From contig NZ_AP031573.1 in NCBI RefSeq assembly GCF_041154745.1, forward strand, positions 3,472,001-3,536,000: DNA of 64,000 bases, given 5' to 3'. Under the pieces are notes generated by a model that saw nothing but the letters and a program-made list of their open reading frames with translations, did no database searches and was not told the origin of the DNA. The stretch is from Flavobacterium sp. CFS9. Lineage in GTDB: Bacteria; Bacteroidota; Bacteroidia; Flavobacteriales; Flavobacteriaceae. The first letter of the stretch is position 1. The number at the start of each line of letters is the position of its first letter. The translations under genes and the position numbers were made by a program. Shown here in pieces: positions 28,295 to 35,302 of the stretch.

Positions 28295-28465
28295 ATGGAA
28301 AAACAATTAGAAAATTTAGCGGTAGTAGTGCTCAATGTTCAGGAAATGAATGAAATTGAAGGAGGGGTGTCTAAAACAACTTATTTAGTTGGGTTAGGAT
28401 GTTATTTGGTATGTGGTCCATTTGGTTTAGGCGTATTTATGTTAGGATATCATTTAAATTCATAA
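28295..28465 (+). CDS. Double-glycine-leader peptide 1 (bacteriocin-like precursor)
   Basis: This is a 56-residue ORF. The N-terminal 24 residues look like a leader: charged and amphipathic, with hydrophobics at VVVLNV, ending MNEIEGG (Gly23-Gly24), the classic cleavage site for C39-peptidase ABC exporters. The predicted core of about 32 residues is hydrophobic and glycine-rich with two cysteines (CYLVC) and no charged residue except an early Lys, typical of a membrane-active or modified peptide. It is followed 15 bases later by a second peptide of the same design. Function (bacteriocin, signal or other exported peptide) is inferred; no exporter gene lies in the window. Confidence 0.7.
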   Translation: MEKQLENLAVVVLNVQEMNEIEGGVSKTTYLVGLGCYLVCGPFGLGVFMLGYHLNS

Positions 28466-28480
28466 AAAAGAAATTGGATT

Positions 28481-28630
28481 ATGGAAAATGTAATAGAATT
28501 ATCAGATGAAGAAGTAAAGGATATTAATGGAGGAATCAGTGGGATTCTATCACTTGGTTTAGCCGCTGTATGGTGTTGTTATGAACTTGAAGCTGCTTGT
28601 GCTGCATATGATGCAAGGCATAATTTATAA
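28481..28630 (+). CDS. Double-glycine-leader peptide 2 (bacteriocin-like precursor)
   Basis: This is a 49-residue ORF. Its leader contains LSDEEVKDINGG (residues 7-18), a close match to the double-glycine consensus LSxxELxxIxGG used by bacteriocin and peptide-pheromone precursors. The predicted core of 31 residues has a glycine/alanine-rich hydrophobic start, three cysteines (an adjacent pair, Cys32 and Cys33, plus Cys40) and a polar tail. Two different peptides in tandem would suit a two-component (class IIb-like) bacteriocin, although Flavobacteria also use such leaders for other exported peptides. It is co-directional with peptide 1 and with the small membrane ORF 9 bases downstream. Confidence 0.75.
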   Translation: MENVIELSDEEVKDINGGISGILSLGLAAVWCCYELEAACAAYDARHNL

Positions 28631-28639
28631 ATTGTTAAA

Positions 28640-28779
28640 ATGGAAGAAAAAAAATTATACGATTATTTATTCTGGTACTTTTTTGTATTTCGGTAGCTTT
28701 TTATTTAGGAGGGAGATGTGCTAAACATGACCTGCAAATTAAGGTTAACAAGTCAGGTGGTTCAATTCTAAAGGATTAA
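28640..28779 (+). CDS. Small membrane protein requiring a -1 frameshift at an A8 tract
   Basis: Read from ATG 28640 in one frame the ORF ends after 18 codons. A run of eight A (28647-28654) contains the heptamer A AAA AAA in the correct phase for -1 slippage. Shifting there (or adding one A) gives a 46-residue protein: MEEKK, then a hydrophobic span RLFILVLFCISVAFYL, then GGRCAKHDLQIKVNKSGG and a stop at 28777-28779. The continuity of the membrane span across the shift argues that the longer product is real or recently was. Its position suggests an immunity or accessory role, but that is a guess. A frameshifted pseudogene or sequencing error is possible. Confidence 0.5.
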
Positions 28780-28826
28780 ATTTTGTTATAGAAGAAAATT
28801 ATTGTAAAATGTAATTAATATTTGAA

Positions 28827-28858
28827 AAAAGATTCAGTGAAAGCTGGATCTTTTTTTT
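28827..28858 (+). terminator. Terminator after the peptide cluster (copy 2)
   Basis: The stem gattcag/ctggatc, with the same tgaaag loop and T-run as the secDF terminator at 28050, closes the peptide cluster. One stem position is a G-T wobble. Confidence 0.88.
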
Positions 28859-28888
28859 GTTATATTTAGAGTAATCAAAAAAGTATTT

Positions 28889-29503
28889 ATGAGGAGAAAA
28901 TTACTATTGACCCTAATGGTTATTTCTTGCACATTTAAAGCCTTAGGGCAGGTTAAAAATGAAAAGCTGGCCATAGGAATCAATTATGGTTTTGGGAGCG
29001 AATTTAACAATAGAAACTACACCTTTACCAATCATTTTTATAAGATAGAATTGCGTTACCGGGTTAAGGAATCAAAGCATTTTAATTATGAGGTTTTAGT
29101 CCAGCCGGAAGTTAATTTTGGAAGACATCAATTGATGAATTTTTATTTTGTAAAGCCGGACGAACCTGATTATCTTGAAAAGAGAGAAGAATATACAAGA
29201 TTGAAGGATGTACATGAGTATGTGTTGAATCTTGGTTTTTTGGTCAGGAAACCAATTGGTAAAGTTTTCTCTGTTTATGCTTTAGGAAGTATTGGGCCTA
29301 TGATTACAGATACAGAAACAGAAAGAATGTCGAAAGGTTTTGCTTTTGCAGATGTTTTTGCGATGGGCTTTTCGGTTAAAATAGATCGCTTACAGTTGGA
29401 TGCTCGCGGTAACATTCGGCACGTTTCAAATGGAGGGCTAAATAGCGAAAATGCGGGATATAACACCAGAAATATTGAATTAGGTATTTCGTATTTCCTG
29501 TAA
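28889..29503 (+). CDS. PagL-like lipid A deacylase (acyloxyacyl hydrolase family)
   Basis: The 204-residue outer-membrane barrel protein has a signal peptide (about 1-20, ending ALGQ). The last 30 residues contain RHVSNGGLNSENAGYN, with His178 and Ser180 in the H-x-S-N arrangement of PagL-type 3-O-deacylases, which trim an acyl chain from lipid A and so soften innate-immune recognition or peptide sensitivity. The C-terminus ends in a barrel strand with terminal aromatic residues (ELGISYFL). The third catalytic residue (Glu in PagL) cannot be placed with certainty. It lies directly after the peptide cluster, although a terminator separates them. Confidence 0.7.
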   Translation: MRRKLLLTLMVISCTFKALGQVKNEKLAIGINYGFGSEFNNRNYTFTNHFYKIELRYRVKESKHFNYEVLVQPEVNFGRHQLMNFYFVKPDEPDYLEKREEYTRLKDVHEYVLNLGFLVRKPIGKVFSVYALGSIGPMITDTETERMSKGFAFADVFAMGFSVKIDRLQLDARGNIRHVSNGGLNSENAGYNTRNIELGISYFL

Positions 29504-29554
29504 ATAAAAAACGAATCTATGAAATTGGATTATGCTCTGAAAGAACTCTGGCAA

Positions 29555-29800
29555 TAGTATAGTGCGTAGCACTATGAATGATAATGGCCATTATGGGTTA
29601 CGGCCCTGAAAAGGCAAAAGCCTGAGAGCAAAGAAAGGCATCCGGCATATTTTGTGTGTGATTCTCTAAGAGTGTGAATATTTTTTTTGTTGAGATTTAG
29701 AGACGAAAATTGCTTTTGCCCTTTCAGGGCAATTTTATACCTTAATCCAGCTCACAGTGCCTGGCACTATGCTGTTGTTTTTTGGACTTTCAGTCCTTTT
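29555..29800. repeat. Cluster of short palindromic repeats
   Basis: A series of small hairpins lies between the PagL-like gene and lgt: gtgcgtagcac at 29562-29572, ataatggccattat, gggttacggccc, tgccctttcagggca, gtgcctggcac and ggactttcagtcc at 29784-29796. This composition resembles the REP/BIME-like islands of Bacteroidota. An open frame of 91 codons through this area is judged spurious. Confidence 0.65.
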
Positions 29801-29825
29801 CTTTTCCAACTTTTGTTCGTTATCC

Positions 29826-29868
29826 AAAAAAAAGCGTCCGATAAATTGAATTATCGGACGCTTTTTTA
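29826..29868. terminator. Bidirectional terminator between the PagL-like gene and lgt
   Basis: The arms aaaaaagcgtccgataa and ttatcggacgctttttt give a GC-rich stem flanked by A on the left and T on the right, so it can stop transcription from both sides, chiefly lgt on the minus strand. Confidence 0.9.
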
Positions 29869-29887
29869 TAGTTTTTTATCGAATGAA

Positions 29888-30820
29888 CTAAGATTCTGCC
29901 AAAGGATTTTTTTGAGCTCTGATGACAAAGAAAAGTCCAATAATGATAAACGGAATACTTAGCCATTGTCCCGTAGAGAAAAGGCCTAGCTCGTTTTCAA
30001 ATCCACCCTGACTTTCTTTTACAAATTCTACCACAAAACGTACTGCAAATAAAAGTACCAGAAACAGTCCGAATAATAATCCTGATTTTAGTCTTGCGTT
30101 CGTTTTCCAGTATAAGAAAAACAAAATCGCAAAAACAAATACATAACTGATCGCTTCGTACAATTGTGTTGGGTGTTTTGCCGGAACCTGAGCTAGTAAA
30201 TCGGCAAATTTAGGATCTGTTGCGATAGCAGTGTACGCTGCTTTTGGATCTGCAATTTGAGTTGCGTTTACCGCTTCATTTTTACTGAATTGATCGTGTA
30301 AAAAACGAATTCCAAAGGCAGATTTTGTTTCATGTCCGATAATCTCAGAATTGAAAAAGTTTCCTAAACGAACAAAAATAGCACCGCTGGCAACCGGAAT
30401 TACAACACGATCTAAAATCCATAATAAAGGACGTTTTAGGATCATTTTGCTGTAATAATACATGGCAACGATGATGGCAATAGCTGCACCATGACTCGCT
30501 AATCCCTGGAATCCGGTAAATTCAAATTTAGGTTCGAATCTAACCGGTAAGAATATCTCAAGTAAATGATTTCTGAAATATTCCCAATCGTAAAATAAAA
30601 CATGTCCTAATCGGGCACCTATTAAGGTAGCTAAAACAGTCCAGACAAATAAAGAATCTAGCTTGTCGATAGATTCATTTTCACGTTCGAAGATCTTTTT
30701 CATTAAAAACCATCCTAGTCCGAAAGCAATTACGAACATTAAGCTGTAATAACGAATCATAAAAAATCCTAGATCGATTCCTTCTGAAGGATTCCAAACG
30801 ATATTTAAGGGCTGTGTCAT
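29888..30820 (-). CDS. lgt: Prolipoprotein diacylglyceryl transferase
   Basis: The 310-residue integral membrane enzyme transfers diacylglycerol from phosphatidylglycerol to the lipobox Cys, the first step of lipoprotein maturation. Motifs seen are IRYYSLMFVIAFGLGW near residue 23, ATLIGARLGHVLFYDW near 65-80, GLASHGAAIAII near 105, RLGNFFNSEIIGHET (the Lgt signature Arg-x-Gly-Asn-Phe-x-Asn-x-Glu) near 150, and HPTQLYEAI. About seven membrane spans are present. The gene closes the folE-cysS-yidD-lgt group; its enzyme would process the several lipoproteins in this window. Confidence 0.95.
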   Translation of the reverse strand: MTQPLNIVWNPSEGIDLGFFMIRYYSLMFVIAFGLGWFLMKKIFERENESIDKLDSLFVWTVLATLIGARLGHVLFYDWEYFRNHLLEIFLPVRFEPKFEFTGFQGLASHGAAIAIIVAMYYYSKMILKRPLLWILDRVVIPVASGAIFVRLGNFFNSEIIGHETKSAFGIRFLHDQFSKNEAVNATQIADPKAAYTAIATDPKFADLLAQVPAKHPTQLYEAISYVFVFAILFFLYWKTNARLKSGLLFGLFLVLLFAVRFVVEFVKESQGGFENELGLFSTGQWLSIPFIIIGLFFVIRAQKNPLAES

Positions 30821-30886
30821 GTGCAGTTGTTTTTTTTGTATTTTGTAAAAATAGAAATTTAAAATAGTGTTGCTCTTTATAAAAAG

Positions 30887-31126
30887 TTAATGTTTGTGTG
30901 AACATTTCTTCTCAGGAACAGGATCATAACCGGTTCTTCCCCAGGGGTGACAGCTTAAGATTCTTTTCACACCCAGATATCCGCCATAAAACAAACCATG
31001 AGTCTGCAGGGCCTGAATCATGTAAGTGGAGCAGGTAGGTTCGAATCTGCAACTCGCCGGAGTAAAAGGCGATATTGCAGATTGATAAAAGCGGACTAAT
31101 AAAACAAATGGAGTGATTACTTTCAT
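30887..31126 (-). CDS. yidD: Membrane protein insertion efficiency factor YidD
   Basis: The 79-residue product carries all the diagnostic family segments: [10 protein letters not shown] at the start, [15 protein letters not shown] with its cysteines, [15 protein letters not shown], and GYDPVP near the end. YidD is a small amphipathic protein that helps YidC insert membrane proteins. In many bacteria it sits with rpmH-rnpA-yidC, but in Flavobacteria it is commonly found as here, between lgt and cysS. Confidence 0.95.
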   Translation of the reverse strand: MKVITPFVLLVRFYQSAISPFTPASCRFEPTCSTYMIQALQTHGLFYGGYLGVKRILSCHPWGRTGYDPVPEKKCSHKH

Positions 31127-31148
31127 GATTTATTAGAAAATGAGTGAT

Positions 31149-32627
31149 TTATATAGAGAAGCTTGTTCCTTCTTTTCCATCTTTCAACTGAATTCCCAAG
31201 CCAATCAACTGATCGCGAATCTGATCTGAAAGGGCAAAGTTTTTATCGGCTCTGGCCTGATTTCTCATAGCGATAAGCATGTTCACAGTTCCTTCCAGCT
31301 TGTCGCTGTTTCCATCGGCAGCTTTGTCATTGACTAAACCTAAAACATCAAAAACAAAAACGTTAACTGCAGTTGTAAAAGTGTGTAAATCCTCAGCTGT
31401 AAGGGTTTCTTTTCCTTCTTTTAATAAATTGATGTAACGAACCGCTTCAAACAATTGTGCAATCAGAATTGGCGTGTTGAAGTCGTCGTTCATAGCATCG
31501 TAGCACAATTGTTTCCATGATGCAATGTTTATAGAACTTGTTGTACTTGCTGCAATTGTTGGTAATCCTTCTACAGCTTCCATCAATCTTTTAAAGCCTT
31601 TTTCGGCAGCCACAATGGCATCATCAGAAAAATCCAGAATGCTTCGGTAATGTGCCTGTAACATGAAAAAACGCGTTACAGATGCTGAAAAAGCTTTGCT
31701 TAGAATGTTGTTGTCTCCGCTTAAAATTTCTCCCGGTAAAATGTTATTTCCGGTCGATTTTGCCATTTTCTTTCCGTTTAAAGTCAGCATATTGGTGTGC
31801 ATCCAGTAGTTTACCGGAGACTGACCTGTACATGCTTCGTTTTGCGCGATTTCACATTCGTGGTGTGGGAACTTGAGATCCATTCCACCTCCGTGAATGT
31901 CAAAATGATTTCCAAGATATTTGGTACTCATGGCAGTACATTCTAAATGCCAGCCCGGGAAGCCATCGCTCCATGGCGAAGGCCATCTCATAATGTGTTC
32001 CGGTTCTGCTTTTTTCCAAAGTGCGAAATCCTGAGGGTTTCTTTTGTCAGATTGTCCGTCAAGATCGCGGGTATTCGCCAGCATATCTTCGATATTTCTA
32101 CCACTTAAAATTCCGTAATTATTAGTTTCGTTGTATTTCACAACGTCAAAATAAACCGATCCGTTAGCTTCGTAGCCAATTCCGGTATCGATAATTTTTT
32201 TGACGATTTCGATCTGCTCAATAATGTGTCCGGTAGCAGTTGGTTCAATACTTGGCGGTAAGAAGTTGAAGGATTTCAATATGTTATGAAAATCAACGGT
32301 ATAGCGCTGAACGATTTCCATAGGTTCTAATTGTTCCAATCGTGCTTTTTTAGCAATCTTATCTTCACCTTCATCAATATCGTCTACAATATGTCCCACA
32401 TCGGTAATGTTACGTACATAGCGCACTTTGTAATCAAGATGTAAAAAATACCTGAATATCATGTCAAAAGACATGAAAGTTCTAACATTTCCTAAGTGTA
32501 CATTGCTATAAACCGTAGGTCCGCAAACATACATTCCAACGTTTCCTTCATGTATAGGGTTGAAACTTTCTTTTTCACCCGAAAGTGAATTGTATATTTT
32601 TAGATGTTGAGCTGTGTATAAAGGCAT
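31149..32627 (-). CDS. cysS: Cysteinyl-tRNA synthetase
   Basis: The 492-residue class I synthetase charges tRNA-Cys. The zinc-binding Cys in [19 protein letters not shown] lies beside the HIGH-like motif HLGN near residue 41. Further zinc ligands are seen in [10 protein letters not shown] and [10 protein letters not shown]. The KMSKS-like motif is KMAKSTGN near 270. The C-terminal helical anticodon-binding part ends [13 protein letters not shown]. The gene lies 22 bases upstream of yidD on the same strand. Confidence 0.95.
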   Translation of the reverse strand: MPLYTAQHLKIYNSLSGEKESFNPIHEGNVGMYVCGPTVYSNVHLGNVRTFMSFDMIFRYFLHLDYKVRYVRNITDVGHIVDDIDEGEDKIAKKARLEQLEPMEIVQRYTVDFHNILKSFNFLPPSIEPTATGHIIEQIEIVKKIIDTGIGYEANGSVYFDVVKYNETNNYGILSGRNIEDMLANTRDLDGQSDKRNPQDFALWKKAEPEHIMRWPSPWSDGFPGWHLECTAMSTKYLGNHFDIHGGGMDLKFPHHECEIAQNEACTGQSPVNYWMHTNMLTLNGKKMAKSTGNNILPGEILSGDNNILSKAFSASVTRFFMLQAHYRSILDFSDDAIVAAEKGFKRLMEAVEGLPTIAASTTSSINIASWKQLCYDAMNDDFNTPILIAQLFEAVRYINLLKEGKETLTAEDLHTFTTAVNVFVFDVLGLVNDKAADGNSDKLEGTVNMLIAMRNQARADKNFALSDQIRDQLIGLGIQLKDGKEGTSFSI

Positions 32628-32682
32628 TTTTTTGTCGTTTAATCGTTTATTTGTTTATTGTTTGTTGTTTGGTGAAAAAATG

Positions 32683-33072
32683 TTATTTGAATTTGAGGCC
32701 TTTGATTTCACATTTATTTAAATAATTCATCATGGCCCCAATTTTATTTTTTACCAGTTCAACTTTTTCATTTAGTTCTAAATACTGTTCTTCAGTAATC
32801 AGTTTTTTGTCGAACGCTCTATAGGATTGTGATTTTACTTCTCCGGCTGAACCTTTTGCGATACTTAAAAAAATGATGAATTCTCTGTTTCCATTTCGTT
32901 CAAAACCTTCGGTAATATTATCCATGATTGAACCTGAGCTTCTGTCAATTTGGTTTGTTAGTGAATAATTAGTTTTTAAGTTGGTGTTTTGAATTAAATA
33001 CTCAATTTGCTGACAAATTTCTCTGGCAAGTCTCCAGATTTCCAGATCTTCAAATTTCTCTATTTTTGCCAT
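32683..33072 (-). CDS. Four-helix-bundle protein (23S rRNA-intervening-sequence family)
   Basis: The 129-residue product belongs to the four-helix-bundle family often encoded within insertions in 23S rRNA genes. The family hallmarks are KFEDLEIWRLARE at the start, Gln-Ile-x-Arg-Ser in NQIDRSSGSIMDNITEGF, and NREFIIFLSIAKGSAGEVKSQ. Family function is unknown; the structure suggests nucleic-acid or protein binding. Here it sits between folE (36 bases away) and cysS (55 bases away) on the same strand, not in an rRNA gene, so it has probably inserted into an otherwise conserved operon. Confidence 0.88.
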   Translation of the reverse strand: MAKIEKFEDLEIWRLAREICQQIEYLIQNTNLKTNYSLTNQIDRSSGSIMDNITEGFERNGNREFIIFLSIAKGSAGEVKSQSYRAFDKKLITEEQYLELNEKVELVKNKIGAMMNYLNKCEIKGLKFK

Positions 33073-33108
33073 AAAAACAACAAACTATCAACCAAAAACA
33101 ACAAACTT

Positions 33109-33780
33109 TTAAAACGGCGTATCCAATTTAATATAATCCAAAAGTTCTCTTTTAATTTGCGGATCTTTAAATCTGCCGCCAAATTCAGAGGTTACCGTAC
33201 TGCTTTCGATATCTTTGATTCCTCTTGAATTTACGCAAAGGTGTTTCGCGTCAATCACGCAGGCTACGTCTTCGGTTCCAAGGGCTTTTTGTAATTCCTG
33301 AACAATTTGCATGGTTAGACGCTCCTGAACCTGAGGTCTTTTAGCATAATATTCTACAATACGGTTCATTTTGGATAAACCAATAACTCTTCCGTTAGAG
33401 ATATATGCTACGTGAGCTCTTCCAATAATTGGCAGTAAATGGTGCTCACAAGTAGAATAAACCGTAATGTTTTTTTCTACCAGCATTTCACCGTATTTGT
33501 AGTTGTTGTCAAAAGTAGAAGCTTTTGGCTGTTTTGAAGGATTAAGACCTCCAAAAATTTCTTTTACAAACATTTTGGCTACTCGGTTTGGAGTACCTTT
33601 GATGCTGTCATCCGTCAAATCCATTCCCAGAGTTTGAAGGATGTTTTCAACATCTTTTTTTATTTTTTCTATTTTTTCGTCGTCACTTAAGTCAAAAGCA
33701 TCCGCTCTTAAAGGATTTTTTGCGTTACTGCTAAAGTGATTGTCTCCTATTTCGTCTAAAAAATCTTCGTTATTTATCAT
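33109..33780 (-). CDS. folE: GTP cyclohydrolase I
   Basis: The 223-residue enzyme converts GTP to dihydroneopterin triphosphate, the first step of folate and pterin synthesis. The zinc site and catalytic residues are visible in VYSTCEHHLLPIIGRAHVAY (Cys-x-x-His-His), GLSKMNRIVEYYAKRPQVQE and the second Cys in DVACVIDAKHLC. The N-terminal 40 residues are an acidic, variable extension. The gene heads a minus-strand series with the four-helix-bundle gene and cysS. Confidence 0.95.
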   Translation of the reverse strand: MINNEDFLDEIGDNHFSSNAKNPLRADAFDLSDDEKIEKIKKDVENILQTLGMDLTDDSIKGTPNRVAKMFVKEIFGGLNPSKQPKASTFDNNYKYGEMLVEKNITVYSTCEHHLLPIIGRAHVAYISNGRVIGLSKMNRIVEYYAKRPQVQERLTMQIVQELQKALGTEDVACVIDAKHLCVNSRGIKDIESSTVTSEFGGRFKDPQIKRELLDYIKLDTPF

Positions 33781-33925
33781 TAAAAACTTACTATTAGTAT
33801 GGGTATTTCTTTTTAAGGCGGTAAAGATAATTAATAAATGGTAAACCTTTTCTATGGTTTTTACTATTTAATTGCGGCTTTTGTCATAAAATGCAAATTG
33901 CGGGTAAAATGAGATTTCTTTTAAA

Positions 33926-33957
33926 AGCAAAAGACAATAACACGGTATGTTATTGTC
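33926..33957 (-). terminator. Terminator after the aminotransferase gene
   Basis: The perfect arms gacaataaca and tgttattgtc enclose a 5-base loop; on the minus strand a T-rich stretch (cttttgctttt) follows. It lies 25 bases beyond the aminotransferase stop. Confidence 0.85.
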
Positions 33958-33982
33958 TCTAGAAATATTGTAAATACTGACC

Positions 33983-35179
33983 TTATTTTTTATTGTAAGT
34001 CAAAAGTGCTTCTTTTAAAATGTTTACGGCAGTTATTAAATCTTTTTTGTTTAAAACATAGGCAATTCGAACCTGATTCAGTCCCATTCTTGGTGTTGAG
34101 TAAAATCCGGCAGCAGGAGCAACCATAACCGTTTCACCATTGAGGTCGTAACTTTCTAAAAGCCATTGCGCAAAATCTTCAGAATTCTCTATAGGTAATT
34201 GTGCGATGCAGTAAAATGCTCCTTTTGGTTTCGTTACAATAACGCCTTCAATTTTATTTAATTCGGCAATTAAAGTATCACGACGTTCTTTGTATTCGGA
34301 AATTACCTCGTCAAAATAACTTTGCGGAGTATCTATTGCTGCTTCACATGCAATCTGCTCGATTGTAGGGGGGCTCAGACGTGCCTGTGCAAATTTCATT
34401 ACAGTGGCCAGTACTTCTTTATTTTTGGTTACCAGACATCCAATTCTGGCGCCACACATGCTATAACGTTTAGAAACCGAATCGACCATGATTACGTTTT
34501 GCTGAACATCTTCCAGATTCATTACAGAAAAATGTTTGTCGTCTCCGTCGTATAAAAACTCGCGATAGACTTCGTCAGCAATCAGGTATAAATCGTGTTT
34601 TTTGATTAAGGCTGCCAGTTGTCTGATTTCTTCTTCAGAGTATAAATATCCGGTTGGATTTCCGGGATTACAGATTAATATGGCTTTTGTTTTTGTAGTA
34701 ATGAGTTTTTCAACTTCTTCAATACTTGGTAAAGCAAATGCAGTTTCAATAGTAGAAACCAAAGGAACAACAGTTGCACTTGTTGAAGATGCAAATGCAT
34801 GGTAATTAGCATAAAAAGGTTCCGGAATGATGATTTCATCTCCCGGATCTGTAATTGTGGCCAGCGCAAATAGTAAGGCTTCAGAACCACCGGTTGTAAC
34901 AATGATGTCTTCTGTGTTAACGTTTACATTTTGACGCTGGTAAAATTGAGCTAATTTTTTTCTATAGCTTTCATATCCGGCTGACGGACTATATTCTATA
35001 AGGGTTAAGTCAATATTTTTTACCGCCTCGATGGCCACTTCGGGTGTCTTGATATCCGGTTGACCAATGTTTAAATGATACACTTTGTGTCCTTTTTTCT
35101 TTGCTAAATCAGCAAAAGGAGCAAGTTTACGTATCGGTGATTCGGGCATGTTTCTGCCTTTGTGTGAGATTGTTGGCAT
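33983..35179 (-). CDS. Class I PLP-dependent aminotransferase
   Basis: The 398-residue fold-type I aminotransferase is of the aspartate/aromatic family. Visible elements are VYHLNIGQPDIKTPE at the N-terminal substrate arm, TTGGSEALLFA for PLP phosphate binding near residue 90, NPGNPTGYLY (Asn-x-x-x-Pro-Thr-Gly) near 172, ADEVYREF with the pyridine-binding Asp, the Schiff-base Lys in DSVSKRYSMCGARIG near 237, and the C-terminal carboxylate-binding Arg in QVRIAYV. Substrate preference (aspartate, aromatic or branched amino acids) cannot be decided by eye. The divergent gene at 35303 shares a short promoter region with it. Confidence 0.9.
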   Translation of the reverse strand: MPTISHKGRNMPESPIRKLAPFADLAKKKGHKVYHLNIGQPDIKTPEVAIEAVKNIDLTLIEYSPSAGYESYRKKLAQFYQRQNVNVNTEDIIVTTGGSEALLFALATITDPGDEIIIPEPFYANYHAFASSTSATVVPLVSTIETAFALPSIEEVEKLITTKTKAILICNPGNPTGYLYSEEEIRQLAALIKKHDLYLIADEVYREFLYDGDDKHFSVMNLEDVQQNVIMVDSVSKRYSMCGARIGCLVTKNKEVLATVMKFAQARLSPPTIEQIACEAAIDTPQSYFDEVISEYKERRDTLIAELNKIEGVIVTKPKGAFYCIAQLPIENSEDFAQWLLESYDLNGETVMVAPAAGFYSTPRMGLNQVRIAYVLNKKDLITAVNILKEALLTYNKK

Positions 35180-35302
35180 GGTTTTATTTTATTGAAGTGC
35201 AAATTTGCATTTTTTTTTCGAATTTAACGTAAACATTACAGGTACTTATTAATTTGTAGTAATTATCGATATTTTTAGTAATTTTATCTTAAAATTTTAT
35301 CA

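Noticed and set aside
28112..28306. 64-codon minus-strand frame opposite the peptide leader region
   Set aside because: It covers the 28187 hairpin in antisense, and the plus-strand peptides have clear leader motifs while this frame has none.
29687..29962. 91-codon open frame on the plus strand
   Set aside because: It runs through the palindromic repeat cluster and a strong terminator and overlaps the end of lgt in antisense; no protein-like pattern.
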